Source: Rhizobiaceae bacterium (GTDB taxonomy: Bacteria; Pseudomonadota; Alphaproteobacteria; Rhizobiales; Rhizobiaceae). From it: DNA of 64,000 nucleotides. Each line of letters starts with the position of its first letter. Positions within the stretch are counted from its first letter, which is position 1. Positions 53,748-64,000 of this stretch are shown piece after piece. The notes below the pieces were generated by a model, which had not been told where the DNA came from, made no database searches, and saw only the letters and a program-made list of their open reading frames with translations. The stretch covers positions 1 to 64,000 of the forward strand of contig JAEPOG010000005.1 in the NCBI GenBank assembly GCA_017643025.1, read 5' to 3'. The translations under genes and the position numbers were made by a program.

Positions 53748-54272
53748 ATGTTCTTGCGTAGTGCGTTCGCCCTTATTGGCTTTCTGGCGGTGCTGGCTGT
53801 CCCGGCGACCGCGTCGGATCGCCTGACCTCGACGGGCCTCTCCAACGATCCCGGGTCGCTCTGGCAGCAGGCCATCGACGCCGACAGCCACTTGGCGCCA
53901 CATTATGCGGCCGCGATGCTCAACTACCGCCACTTCGCCACCAGCATCAACGGTGAGCGAGCGGGCGGTGCCTATCCCATGCTGCCCGGCTCGGCGAACC
54001 TCAACGGTCTCGCCTGGGTATGGGTCGCTGAGGACGGTTCGCACATCCAGCGCGTGAACCGCGGTCTGTTCCGCCACTACGTCCGTGAGCGTTCGTCGGC
54101 ATTCTATCGCATCGTCGATTGCCGTGCGGTGCGGTGGCCAACTTTCACATGCACCGACGGTAGCAGCCGCGAGATGTCCGCGCCGAGCTATGCGCGCATG
54201 ATCTTCGGCGACCAGCATTTCGAACGCGTGTTCGCTCCGCACCTTCCTCGCGAGGCGGCGCCCGGGGAATAG
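53748..54272 (+). CDS. Exported protein of unknown function
   Basis: A 174-residue protein with a clear signal peptide (residues 1-23, LIGFLAVLAVPATASD). The mature part has conserved-looking aromatic and Cys residues (VDCRAVRWPTFTCTDGS) that could form one disulfide in the periplasm. An upstream in-frame start at 53688 would add a 20-residue charged leader ahead of the signal. No family was recognised. It stands alone after guaB. Confidence 0.7.
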   Translation: MFLRSAFALIGFLAVLAVPATASDRLTSTGLSNDPGSLWQQAIDADSHLAPHYAAAMLNYRHFATSINGERAGGAYPMLPGSANLNGLAWVWVAEDGSHIQRVNRGLFRHYVRERSSAFYRIVDCRAVRWPTFTCTDGSSREMSAPSYARMIFGDQHFERVFAPHLPREAAPGE

Positions 54273-54376
54273 CCGGCTCATCGCCGCATGTCGGGGACAG
54301 AGGACGCCTGTCACTTGCCTTTCGGGCGGGGATGCGGGACTAGCTGCCTCTCTGGCATCCAAAGGTGGGAGAGAAC

Positions 54377-54796
54377 ATGTCCGGCACAGCGATCTTCTGG
54401 CCGATGCTCGTGCAGGTTGCGCTCGTCTACGTGATCTACGCGCTCATCTCTCGCAACCGGATCAGGGCGGTCAAATCTGGCAATGCGAAATCCTCGCAGT
54501 TTCGCGAGAACCAGGTCGAGCCGCCGGAGAGCCTGTTCTACCGCAACAATCTCGCCAACCAGTTCGAACTGCCGGTGTTGTTCTATGCCGCCTGCATCTC
54601 GCTGTTCGTGACCGGAGGCGCATCGACGGTTCCCGTCGTTCTGGCCTGGCTGTTCGCTCTTTCGCGCATCGCTCACGCCGTCATTCACGTGACGTCAAAC
54701 CGTCTGCGGTATCGCCGGCCGGTCTTCACCCTTGGCTATCTTTTCCTCGCGGTCATGTGGGTCTGGTTCGCTCTGCATCTGGCCGGGGTCATCTGA
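54377..54796 (+). CDS. MAPEG family membrane protein
   Basis: A 139-residue protein with four predicted helices and the MAPEG signature region (YRNNLANQFELPVLFYAACI, then RIAHAVIHVTSNRLRYR). Eukaryotic relatives are glutathione-dependent eicosanoid enzymes; bacterial roles are largely unknown. GGGAGAG precedes ATG 54377. Its 3' end overlaps the convergent oxyR by 102 bases. Confidence 0.87.
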   Translation: MSGTAIFWPMLVQVALVYVIYALISRNRIRAVKSGNAKSSQFRENQVEPPESLFYRNNLANQFELPVLFYAACISLFVTGGASTVPVVLAWLFALSRIAHAVIHVTSNRLRYRRPVFTLGYLFLAVMWVWFALHLAGVI

Positions 54797-55687
54797 AACG
54801 GCGATTGACCGCACCAGTTGCGCCAGTTGCCGGCACTCCTCCTGGCGTGAGCCATTGGCGCGCCACGCCAGACATATGCGTCGCGAAGGTACAGGCTCTG
54901 CAAAGGGTACGATTCTGAGGTCCGGAAGGGCGCGGTCGGCCGTTGTCGCCATTTCCGGGATCAGCGTCACCCCATGGCCGTGGGCCACCATGTGGAGCAG
55001 TGTCGTCAGGCTGGTTGCGCTGTAATTGGCCATCGCCACAGGCCGCACCTTGCCGCAGACTGCTAGCGCCTGTTCGCGCATGCAGTGTCCATCCTCCAGC
55101 AGCATCAGCCGCTCCAGCGCCGGGCTCTCCGGCGGCACCGGTGGCGACACGAATCCCGCATCGTCGCGCGGCACGGCAAGCAGGAAGCGGTCGGTGAACA
55201 ATTCGTCCCGGACAAGCCGGGGATGTTCGATCGGGAGAGCGGCAATGAATCCGTCGAGTCGCCCCTCCGCCGTGTCCGCGATCAGGGTGTCGGTGATCGC
55301 CTCGCGCAACTCCACGACGAGGTCGGGATAGAGTCGGCGCAAATCGGGCAGGAGCCGCGGCAACAGGTAGGGGGCAACTGTGGGAATAATGCCCAGCCTG
55401 AACCTGCCATGCATGGCGCTTCTGCCCCGCTGCGCCACGCCGCCGAGCTCGCGCAGCTCGCCGAGCACGCGCTCGATCCTGGGCTGCAGCTGCCGGGCTT
55501 CCTCCGTCAGGCGCACGGCGCGGCTGCCACGCTCGAACAGCTTGCATTGCAGTCTCTGCTCCATTTCGGCGATCTGCGCCGACAGCGCCGGCTGGGTGAC
55601 GCCTGCGAGTGCGGCGGCCCTGCCGAAATGGCCTGTCTGGACCAGTGCCTCGAAATATTCGAGCTGGCGGATGGTGAATTTGATCAT
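54695..55687 (-). CDS. oxyR: Hydrogen peroxide-sensing LysR regulator OxyR
   Basis: A 330-residue LysR regulator with the helix-turn-helix at residues 18-40 (GHFGRAAALAGVTQPALSAQI). The two peroxide-sensing cysteines are present as Cys202 and Cys211 (CMREQALAVC), the same nine-residue spacing as E. coli Cys199/Cys208. It is divergent from katG, as in many rhizobia. The last 30 residues (after SIAVSDD) form an extension that is antisense to the MAPEG gene. An alternative ATG at 55693 adds two residues. Confidence 0.9.
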   Translation of the reverse strand: MIKFTIRQLEYFEALVQTGHFGRAAALAGVTQPALSAQIAEMEQRLQCKLFERGSRAVRLTEEARQLQPRIERVLGELRELGGVAQRGRSAMHGRFRLGIIPTVAPYLLPRLLPDLRRLYPDLVVELREAITDTLIADTAEGRLDGFIAALPIEHPRLVRDELFTDRFLLAVPRDDAGFVSPPVPPESPALERLMLLEDGHCMREQALAVCGKVRPVAMANYSATSLTTLLHMVAHGHGVTLIPEMATTADRALPDLRIVPFAEPVPSRRICLAWRANGSRQEECRQLAQLVRSIAVSDDPGQMQSEPDPHDREEKIAKGEDRPAIPQTV

Positions 55688-55690
55688 AAT

Positions 55691-55725
55691 CAAATCCTAT
55701 CGAAACAAACAGAAATAGCAATTTG
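55691..55725. promoter_or_regulatory. Candidate OxyR site in the oxyR-katG interval
   Basis: CAAAT-n-CTAT (55691-55700) and ATAG-nn-ATTTG (55715-55725) form a dyad centred near 55708, close to the oxyR start. CTAT/ATAG elements are the OxyR recognition hallmark. The site would let OxyR repress itself and activate katG. Confidence 0.5.
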
Positions 55726-55726
55726 A

Positions 55727-58021
<2,295 letters not shown>

Positions 58022-58067
58022 ACCAACACGGGGCCGTCCGCCGTGGGGCTCGCGATGGCTTTGTGCA

Positions 58068-58100
58068 ACGGGCGGAGCATTGCTCCGCCCGTCTTTCCTT
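58068..58100 (+). terminator. Intrinsic terminator of katG
   Basis: ACGGGCGGAGC and GCTCCGCCCGT form a perfect 11-base stem with a three-base loop (58068-58092), followed by CTTTCCTT. It lies 47 bases after the katG stop and before a convergent gene. Confidence 0.85.
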
Positions 58101-58134
58101 GTGGAGTCGTCGACCACGGTGCTGGAGCGGCGTA

Positions 58135-58938
58135 TCACTTCACGCGAATGACCGTTTCGAGATACTCGCTATCCACCACAAGCGTGTCGCCGCCGCGGTT
58201 GAGGCCGGTCAGGAGTTGATGAATGTCGGCGTAGAGAGCGCGCTTGCCGTCTTCGTCGAGCGCCGCAAACAGCCTGTTGGTAGGGCCATACCACTCGCGG
58301 AACATGTCGATCCAGTGGTCGGCGGAGTGGAAGCGGAATGTGAACATGCGCGCCTCGCTCGCGATATCGCAACCGGGAAACAGTTCGCGCAGCCGTCCTT
58401 CGGTGCCCCATAAGGCGGGCGATGAAAGGCCGGCCGGCGGCGGCGCATAGTTGGCGATCAGCTTGAAAAGTTGGCCGATGAAACCGCCCGGCGTCCAGGA
58501 AGCGAGGCCGATCCGGCCACCTTTTCGAAGTACCCGCACCATCTCCTTCGCGGTCGCCTCCTGGTGCGGCGCGAACATCGCGCCGAAAGTGGACAGCACC
58601 ACGTCGAAACTGGCCTCACGAAACGGCAACGCTTCCGCATCCGCGTGCGCGAATTCGATGTTGAGCCCGTCGGCCTCCGCCCGCTTGCGGCCGCGCTCGA
58701 GCAGTTCCGGTACATAGTCGGTGGAAGTGACCTTGGCGAACCGCCGGGCCGCCGCCAGCGACGCGTTGCCGTTTCCAGCCGCGACGTCGAGGACCAGTTC
58801 GCCGGCCCGGAGGTCCACCGCTTCGCATATCCTCTCGCCGACAATCTGGATCAACGTGCCGACTTTGCTGTAATCTCCGGATGCCCAGGTCGCCTGCTGC
58901 TTCTGCTTGATGGCGACGAAATTCGGTTTCGTGTCCAT
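58135..58938 (-). CDS. Class I SAM-dependent methyltransferase
   Basis: A 267-residue UbiE/Coq5-like methyltransferase. Motif I is LVLDVAAGNGNASLAAAR near residue 48, with FAHADAEALPF and VLRKGGRIGLASW downstream. The substrate is unknown. It is divergent from the wHTH-hydrolase fusion at 59077, which may regulate or act with it. Confidence 0.85.
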   Translation of the reverse strand: MDTKPNFVAIKQKQQATWASGDYSKVGTLIQIVGERICEAVDLRAGELVLDVAAGNGNASLAAARRFAKVTSTDYVPELLERGRKRAEADGLNIEFAHADAEALPFREASFDVVLSTFGAMFAPHQEATAKEMVRVLRKGGRIGLASWTPGGFIGQLFKLIANYAPPPAGLSSPALWGTEGRLRELFPGCDIASEARMFTFRFHSADHWIDMFREWYGPTNRLFAALDEDGKRALYADIHQLLTGLNRGGDTLVVDSEYLETVIRVK

Positions 58939-59076
58939 GTGTATCGCTCCTTCTCGATTGCACCCGACCGAACCGCTGCCAGCCGGAATGGATCGAGCAT
59001 TGGGGCAATCTCACTTGCCACGCTTGAGGGTTTCCTGTTCTTTTCCTGCTGATTTCATTGGGCGGGCGGATTGGGC

Positions 59077-60249
59077 GTGAAGTACGAATTCGCCGATTGC
59101 GCCATCGACACCGGCACGCAGGAGCTGCGGGTCGGCGGGCAAATCAGGGCGGTCGAACCGCAGGTTCTCCGCCTGCTCCTCTACCTGATCGACAACCGGC
59201 ACCGGGTCGTTTCACGCGACGATCTCGTTGATGCCGTCTGGGGCGGGCGGATCGTCTCCGAGGCAGCCATCGCTGGCGCCATCAGTGCCGCCCGAAAGGC
59301 CGTAGGCGATTCTGGTGCGCGGCAGCAACTCATCAAGACGGTAGCCAGGCGGGGCGTGCGGTTCGTCGCCGACTTGACGAGCGCGGCGCCGGAGCATGCG
59401 GCCGTCGATGCGAAGCCTGAACTACATATCTGCCGCGCTGCCGACGGGGTCGGCATCACCTACTCGCGCGTCGGAAACGGCAAGCCGCTGATCAAGACCG
59501 CGAGCTGGATCAATCACCTGCAGCACGATTGGACGAGCCCAGTTTTCGGCGACATGCTTCATCGTCTCGCTAGCCGGCGGGAGCTCATCTGGTACGATCA
59601 GCGTGGCGCTGGGTTGTCTGAGCGAAATGTAACCGATCTGTCTTTTGAAGCGCTGGCCGGAGACTTGTATGCAGTCGCTGAGGCGGTTGGCGATGGCCCG
59701 GTTTCAATTCTGGGAATATCCCAGGGCGCGGCGTTGGCCATCGATTTCGCCTCCCGCTATCCTGATCGTGTTTCCCGCCTGGTGCTTTGGGGTGGCTATG
59801 CGCGTGGCCGCAACCGTCGCGGCGATCATGCCGATGTGGCGTTTGCCGACGCATTCGCGAAACTGTTGCGCGAGGGCTGGGGAACAGACCATCCGGCTTT
59901 CCGGCGCATGTTTTCATCGCTCTATCTGCCAGAGGCAAGTGAAGAGCAGGTCAGATGGTGGATAGACATGCAGCGGGTGTCGACGACCCCCGAAACCGCG
60001 GCGGCACTTGCGCGGACCAGCAATAATATCGATGTGTCGGCGATGCTGTCGCGCGTGACGGCGCCAACGCTTCTGGTGCATTCGGCGCGAGACGCAGTGG
60101 TGCCGCTGGCGGAAGCCGTTTTCGTCGCCGCCCGTATCGGCGACTCGAAGCTGTCGGTCATTGACAGCGCTAATCACCTCGTCCTGCCCCATGAACCGGC
60201 ATGGGAAACGGCGATGCAGGAAATCGAGCGGTTCCTGGCGCCAGCCTGA
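59077..60249 (+). CDS. Winged-helix DNA-binding domain fused to alpha/beta hydrolase
   Basis: A 390-residue two-domain protein. Residues 1-100 are an OmpR/CadC-type winged helix (EPQVLRLLLYLIDN, SRDDLVDAVWGGRIVSEAAIAGAIS, VARRGVRFVA) without a receiver domain. Residues 125-390 are an alpha/beta hydrolase with nucleophile elbow GISQG, an acid Asp near HSARDAVVPL and His in ANHLVLPHEP. The start may be TTG 59071 or GTG 59077. There is no transmembrane segment, so this would be a cytoplasmic regulator whose sensor is a hydrolase fold, or an enzyme that binds DNA. Confidence 0.85.
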   Translation: MKYEFADCAIDTGTQELRVGGQIRAVEPQVLRLLLYLIDNRHRVVSRDDLVDAVWGGRIVSEAAIAGAISAARKAVGDSGARQQLIKTVARRGVRFVADLTSAAPEHAAVDAKPELHICRAADGVGITYSRVGNGKPLIKTASWINHLQHDWTSPVFGDMLHRLASRRELIWYDQRGAGLSERNVTDLSFEALAGDLYAVAEAVGDGPVSILGISQGAALAIDFASRYPDRVSRLVLWGGYARGRNRRGDHADVAFADAFAKLLREGWGTDHPAFRRMFSSLYLPEASEEQVRWWIDMQRVSTTPETAAALARTSNNIDVSAMLSRVTAPTLLVHSARDAVVPLAEAVFVAARIGDSKLSVIDSANHLVLPHEPAWETAMQEIERFLAPA

Positions 60250-60272
60250 ATCGGTCGCTGCGTCGGCATCGC

Positions 60273-61289
60273 TCACACGCGTTCAAGCTGGCGCGAAAGA
60301 ACCGTATCGATCTCCGCCATTATCTCCGGCGGCAGCGGGCCTTTCTCCAGAGCGCCAAGGTTTTCACGCACCTGCGCCTCGGTCTTGAAGCCGGGAATGG
60401 GCAAGGTGGAGGGCGAGCGCGCGAGTATCCATGACAGTGCGCCCTGCGCCGGCGTGCGCCCTCCGGTCTGCAGCAATGCGCGCAGCACGGCCATCCGGTC
60501 CAGATATTCGGCGCGCGGCGCGCCGCGATCGAAGAACCGCACCCAGTCATGCCCTGCGCCGCGCACATCGCTGGCGGGCAGGCGGGTCTTGTCGCCGAAC
60601 TTGCCGGTCAGCATGCCCATGGCAAGCGGAGACCGATTGAGGCTGGCCAGATTGTTCGCTTCGCACATCGCCAGCATGTCCGGCCCGTCGGTGAAGACGT
60701 TGAGCTCCTGCTGAACCGCCGCGAAATTGGGAAAGTTGAGCATTCGCCCGGCCGCGGGAGCATTGTCGGTGCTCCACCCCCAGAACCGGATGGCGCCTTT
60801 CTCAGCCAGCCTCTCCAGAGCCTCACCGGCAGCATCGGCCTCGTCGTCCGTGAGGTCGCCGGGATGGATCTGGTAGAGATCGATGTAGCTCGTGCCGAGC
60901 CGCTCGAGTGAGGCGACGCAGGCGCGTTCGACATAGGCTGGCGACACGTCGATGTCGTGCAATGCCCGCGTTTCGCGATCATGCGTAAATCCGAACTTGG
61001 TGGCGATGATGACCTCGCTGCGCCGCCTTGCCACGGCCCTGCCTATGACTTCTTCACTATGCCCGGTGCCGTAGGCGTCGGCAGTGTCGATCAGCGAAGC
61101 GCCCATCTCCAGTCCGAGTTGGATTGCGCGGATCGACTGCTTGTCATCGACATCGCCCCAGCCGTCCGGTTTCCCATCGAGCGTGAAATGCCCACCGATT
61201 GCCCATCCGCCAAGGCCAATCGGTGCAGCGGAAAGGCCGGAACGGCCAAGGAGCCGCTTGGTGGTCGATTGTGCCGCACTGTTTGCCAT
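60273..61289 (-). CDS. Aldo/keto reductase
   Basis: A 338-residue NADPH-dependent oxidoreductase with an (alpha/beta)8 barrel. The catalytic Asp and Tyr are in IDTADAYGTGHSEE, Lys in ATKFG and His in YQIHPGD. It converges on the hydrolase gene, 23 bases apart. Family members reduce sugars and aldehydes or oxidise D-threo-aldoses; the substrate is not evident. Confidence 0.88.
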   Translation of the reverse strand: MANSAAQSTTKRLLGRSGLSAAPIGLGGWAIGGHFTLDGKPDGWGDVDDKQSIRAIQLGLEMGASLIDTADAYGTGHSEEVIGRAVARRRSEVIIATKFGFTHDRETRALHDIDVSPAYVERACVASLERLGTSYIDLYQIHPGDLTDDEADAAGEALERLAEKGAIRFWGWSTDNAPAAGRMLNFPNFAAVQQELNVFTDGPDMLAMCEANNLASLNRSPLAMGMLTGKFGDKTRLPASDVRGAGHDWVRFFDRGAPRAEYLDRMAVLRALLQTGGRTPAQGALSWILARSPSTLPIPGFKTEAQVRENLGALEKGPLPPEIMAEIDTVLSRQLERV

Positions 61290-61482
61290 GGCTTTCTCCT
61301 CCTGTGTTGGCCCGTGCCACTCCCATTGGACACTCCCACCGCCTTGCCGGCGGGTTGAAGCTTCGATTGCGCAATTCGTTTTTCAGGAATGAAAAGCGCG
61401 TCCCACAGTGGGCCGAGGCACTTGCTCGGTGGGCCTCGCGGCCCTACCAAGGCTCAAGACGGGTTCACCGAGGGAAATGGTT

Positions 61483-62775
61483 ATGCGCCTTGGCGGCAGG
61501 CTGGCGGCGGCGATTGAGGTTCTGGGCGAGGTAGAGACGCGCCACAGGCCGGTATCCGACGCCTTGCGGGACTGGGGGCAGGCCCACCGCTTCGCCGGTT
61601 CGGGCGACCGCGCGGCTATCGGCAACATCGTCTACGACGCGCTCCGGCGAAAGCGTTCCGCAGCATGGTTGATGGGCGACGACAGCCCGCGCGGCCTGGC
61701 TTTTGGGGCGCTTCTTCTCGAATGGGGCGAGAGCCCGGCCAGCATTGCGGCAGCGCTTGATGGCGACCGGTTCGCGCCGGCGCCGCTGTCCGACGCCGAG
61801 AGCGCCGACATCACGGCGCGCAATCTCGAAACCGCTCCGGACGCCGTGCGCGCAGACTGTCCCGACTGGTGCGTACCCTTGCTGGAGGATGCGTTCGGCG
61901 ACGACTGGGTAGAGGAGGCATCGGCGCTTGCCGGTCGACCGCCGCTCGATCTAAGGGCGAACACGCTCAAGTCCGACCGGGAGAAGCTGCTGCGTCTCTT
62001 CGCCCGCAACGACGCGCGCCCGGGCGCGCTTGCGCCGCATGCCATCCGCATCCCGCCAGTGACGGGCGGAGGCCGGCATCCCAATGTCCAGGTTGAACCC
62101 GCCTTCCAGAAAGGATGGTTCGAGGTTCAGGACGAGGGGTCGCAGGCCGTCGCCTCGCTCGCCGGCGCAATGTCAGGCATGCAGGTACTAGACTTTTGCG
62201 CCGGCGCCGGCGGCAAGACCTTGGCAATGTCGGCAGCCATGGAAAATGCCGGCCAGATACATGCGTTCGATGCCGACAAGCAGCGCCTCGCCCCGATCTT
62301 CGACCGGCTGCGGCGCGCCGGTTGCCGCAATGTACAGGCCGGCGCCGATCCCGAGGCGCTGGCCCCGCTCACTGGCCGCATGGATCTGGTTCTGGTTGAT
62401 GCTCCCTGCACTGGCTCCGGGACATGGCGCAGGCGCCCTGATGCAAAATGGCGGTTAACCGAGAGACAGCTTCAACAGCGCATGTCCGAGCAGGCGGCGA
62501 TCCTCGACGACGCCAGCCGCTACGTAAAGCCGGGCGGGCGGCTCGTTTATGTCACTTGCTCGGTGTTTCGCGAGGAGAATGACGGTCAGGTCGTCACGTT
62601 CCTCGATCGCAGCACGAACTTCGTGCCGGTGCAGCACAAGGAACTTTGGCGGGAAACTCTCGGCAGTTCGGACGGCATGCCGCGCTTCACCACCGGACCC
62701 GGCCTGATTCTGAGCCCGGCGAGGACGGACACAGACGGGTTCTTCATCGCGGTGTTGAGACGGGCCGACGGCTGA
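61483..62775 (+). CDS. RsmB/NOP-family RNA cytosine-C5 methyltransferase
   Basis: A 430-residue m5C RNA methyltransferase. The N-terminal NusB-like region is followed by the SAM domain with DFCAGAGGKTLAMSA, the catalytic Cys in DAPCTGSGTWRRRPD and the second Cys in VTCSVF. ATG 61483 is chosen because AGGGAA lies six bases upstream; the frame is open earlier. It probably methylates 16S rRNA, with target position unassigned. In related genomes this gene lies in the guaB-guaA region. Confidence 0.9.
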   Translation: MRLGGRLAAAIEVLGEVETRHRPVSDALRDWGQAHRFAGSGDRAAIGNIVYDALRRKRSAAWLMGDDSPRGLAFGALLLEWGESPASIAAALDGDRFAPAPLSDAESADITARNLETAPDAVRADCPDWCVPLLEDAFGDDWVEEASALAGRPPLDLRANTLKSDREKLLRLFARNDARPGALAPHAIRIPPVTGGGRHPNVQVEPAFQKGWFEVQDEGSQAVASLAGAMSGMQVLDFCAGAGGKTLAMSAAMENAGQIHAFDADKQRLAPIFDRLRRAGCRNVQAGADPEALAPLTGRMDLVLVDAPCTGSGTWRRRPDAKWRLTERQLQQRMSEQAAILDDASRYVKPGGRLVYVTCSVFREENDGQVVTFLDRSTNFVPVQHKELWRETLGSSDGMPRFTTGPGLILSPARTDTDGFFIAVLRRADG

Positions 62776-62838
62776 ATGCCTCCGCGGGCATGGAAGGTGC
62801 CCTGCGAGGCCCAATTGTAGTTGGAGGGTAGTAGATCA

Positions 62839-63291
62839 ATGGCCAGGTATCTTCCGCTTCTCCTCTTCATCGTTGCCGTAGCAGGCGGCGGCGCCCTCAT
62901 CGGCGCGGGGACAGCTCCGGGCGAATGGTACGCCGCTCTCGAAAAGCCCTGGTTCAACCCACCTGGCTGGATATTCGGCCCTGTGTGGACCCTGCTTTAC
63001 GTCATGATTGCCGTCGCGGGCTGGCGCATCTGGATGCGGCGGCGAACAGGTGGCGCCATGACTGCCTGGTGGTTGCAGTTGGGGCTCAATTTTCTCTGGT
63101 CGCCTGTCTTTTTTGCGCTGCAGTCACCGGGCATGGCGCTTTTGATCATCGTGTCACTGCTGGCGGCCATTGTCGCCTTCATGCGGCTGGCCTGGGATCA
63201 GGACCGCGGGGCGGTCTGGCTCTTTGTCCCATATCTGGCTTGGGTATCGTTCGCCACGCTCCTCAACGGAAGCATCGTCTGGCTCAACTGA
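62839..63291 (+). CDS. tspO: TspO/MBR family protein
   Basis: A 150-residue five-helix membrane protein of the tryptophan-rich sensory/translocator family. Diagnostic parts are WYAALEKPWFNPPGWIFGPVW and LGLNFLWSPVFF. It binds tetrapyrroles such as protoporphyrin in characterised homologues. ATG 62839 has GGAGGG about eleven bases upstream. Confidence 0.92.
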   Translation: MARYLPLLLFIVAVAGGGALIGAGTAPGEWYAALEKPWFNPPGWIFGPVWTLLYVMIAVAGWRIWMRRRTGGAMTAWWLQLGLNFLWSPVFFALQSPGMALLIIVSLLAAIVAFMRLAWDQDRGAVWLFVPYLAWVSFATLLNGSIVWLN

Positions 63292-63364
63292 ACTGATGCT
63301 GCGCTGCATCATTGCGGATTGCACCGTCGCATCGGCTTTGCAATAAGCGGCCAAAGGGCAGGGT

Positions 63365-63829
63365 ATGGCGCAACACGGCAACCTCGTCGCCGATGGCGAC
63401 TACGAATCCCGCGTACGTGAAAGCTTCGCGCGCCAGAAGGTCATGACCAGCATTGGCGCGGAGCTAACGCGCGTCACGCCCGGTGTCGTCGAAATCGAGA
63501 TGCCGTTCGACGAGGCCTTCACGCAGCAGCATGGCTTCCTGCATGCGGGCATCGTTTCCACGGCGCTCGACTCCGCTTGCGGTTATGCCGCCTTCTCGCT
63601 GATGCCGGCGGATGCGGCGGTGCTCACCATCGAGTTCAAGGTGAACTTGCTCGCCCCCGGCAAGGGCGAGCGTTTCCTGTTCCGCGGTTCCGTCACCAAA
63701 CCCGGCCGCACCATTATCGTCGCCGACGGCCAGGCCTATGCCTACGGGCCGGACGGCGACGCGAAACTGTTTGCCACCATGACCGGCACGATCATGACTG
63801 TTCGCGACCGGCAAGGCATTTCCGGATGA
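63365..63829 (+). CDS. PaaI-family hotdog-fold thioesterase
   Basis: A 154-residue acyl-CoA thioesterase-like protein with the hotdog motif QHGFLHAGIVSTALDSACGYAA (His and Asp active positions) and the strand LTIEFKVNLLAP. The acyl substrate is unknown. The stop overlaps the next gene by four bases, giving translational coupling. Confidence 0.88.
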   Translation: MAQHGNLVADGDYESRVRESFARQKVMTSIGAELTRVTPGVVEIEMPFDEAFTQQHGFLHAGIVSTALDSACGYAAFSLMPADAAVLTIEFKVNLLAPGKGERFLFRGSVTKPGRTIIVADGQAYAYGPDGDAKLFATMTGTIMTVRDRQGISG

Positions 63830-64000
63830 CGGGCGATCCGGTGGAGACGATCGCCGGCAAGCGGCTTCTCTTCGTCATGGCAGCGGACGCCGAATACGGC
63901 CCGCACCTGAAACGCCTGTTCACGCCATTGATGACGGGCGTCGGCCCCGTCGAAGCGGCGGTCAATCTCTCGGCGGTGCTTTCTGGGCTGGGTTTGGCGG
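63826..64000 (+). CDS. 5'-methylthioadenosine/S-adenosylhomocysteine nucleosidase, partial
   Basis: The first 58 codons of a gene cut by the window end. The translation contains AGKRLLFVMAADAEYGPHL and TGVGPVEAAVNL, the N-terminal phosphorylase/nucleosidase strand and TGVGPV motif of MTA/SAH nucleosidases. It would cleave MTA or SAH to adenine. ATG overlaps the thioesterase stop (ATGA). Confidence 0.8.
   Translation, partial: MTGDPVETIAGKRLLFVMAADAEYGPHLKRLFTPLMTGVGPVEAAVNLSAVLSGLGLA

Noticed and set aside
52169..53875. Minus-strand 568-codon frame opposite guaB
   Set aside because: Antisense shadow of an essential gene, with no recognisable domain.

Overview
The window looks like the chromosome of a Rhizobiales alphaproteobacterium, most likely Phyllobacteriaceae (Mesorhizobium/Aminobacter-like). 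The reasons are high GC, a ChvE-GguA-GguB sugar transporter next to a GbpR-like LysR gene, many ABC and TRAP uptake operons, a rhizobial-type tRNA-Gln(CTG), and a housekeeping block around guaB. This placement is inferred from gene content; no 16S gene is present.

Layout. (1) 156-6053: an ABC sugar importer (two permeases, ATPase) with a LacI regulator and a GH127 beta-L-arabinofuranosidase. (2) 6054-10440: a phage-like cassette of unknown protein, ParB-domain DNA methyltransferase, DUF5681 protein and large terminase, preceded by a 21-base-phased CAGGGA repeat array. (3) 10747-15701: a sugar-acid TRAP operon with an enolase-superfamily dehydratase and a divergent GntR regulator. (4) 15955-24590: gbpR-like regulator, chvE, gguA, gguB, L-arabinonate dehydratase, L-arabinose 1-dehydrogenase and a DapA-family L-KDA dehydratase, which is most of the non-phosphorylative L-arabinose pathway. 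(5) 24853-32340: a second ABC importer, a GH51 alpha-L-arabinofuranosidase and an ArsR-type regulator with a large C-terminal domain. (6) 32401-33373: decayed DNA with hsp20 and dhaL remnants. (7) 33374-42976: a second TRAP-centred catabolic cluster (serine hydrolase, lactonase-like MBL enzyme, three SDRs, a 3-hydroxyisobutyrate dehydrogenase-like enzyme, a carboxymuconolactone-decarboxylase-like protein) with its own GntR regulator and three matching candidate operators. (8) 43286-45780: DUF3489, DUF2924 and a large serine recombinase. (9) 46002-64000: core genome with tRNA-Gln, Ppx/GppA, rlmE, MFS efflux, M48 protease, DUF898, guaB, oxyR/katG, RsmB-family methyltransferase, tspO and a partial MTA/SAH nucleosidase.

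How it fits together. Regions 1, 4 and 5 form a coherent arabinan/arabinoside programme: beta- and alpha-arabinofuranosidases release L-arabinose, several importers bring in sugars, and oxidation plus two dehydrations lead towards 2-oxoglutarate semialdehyde. The lactonase and the final dehydrogenase are not in the window. Phage-like cassettes lie on both sides of most of the catabolic block. No transposase, CRISPR array or rRNA was seen. All four solute-binding-protein genes are followed by a stem-loop before the next transporter gene.
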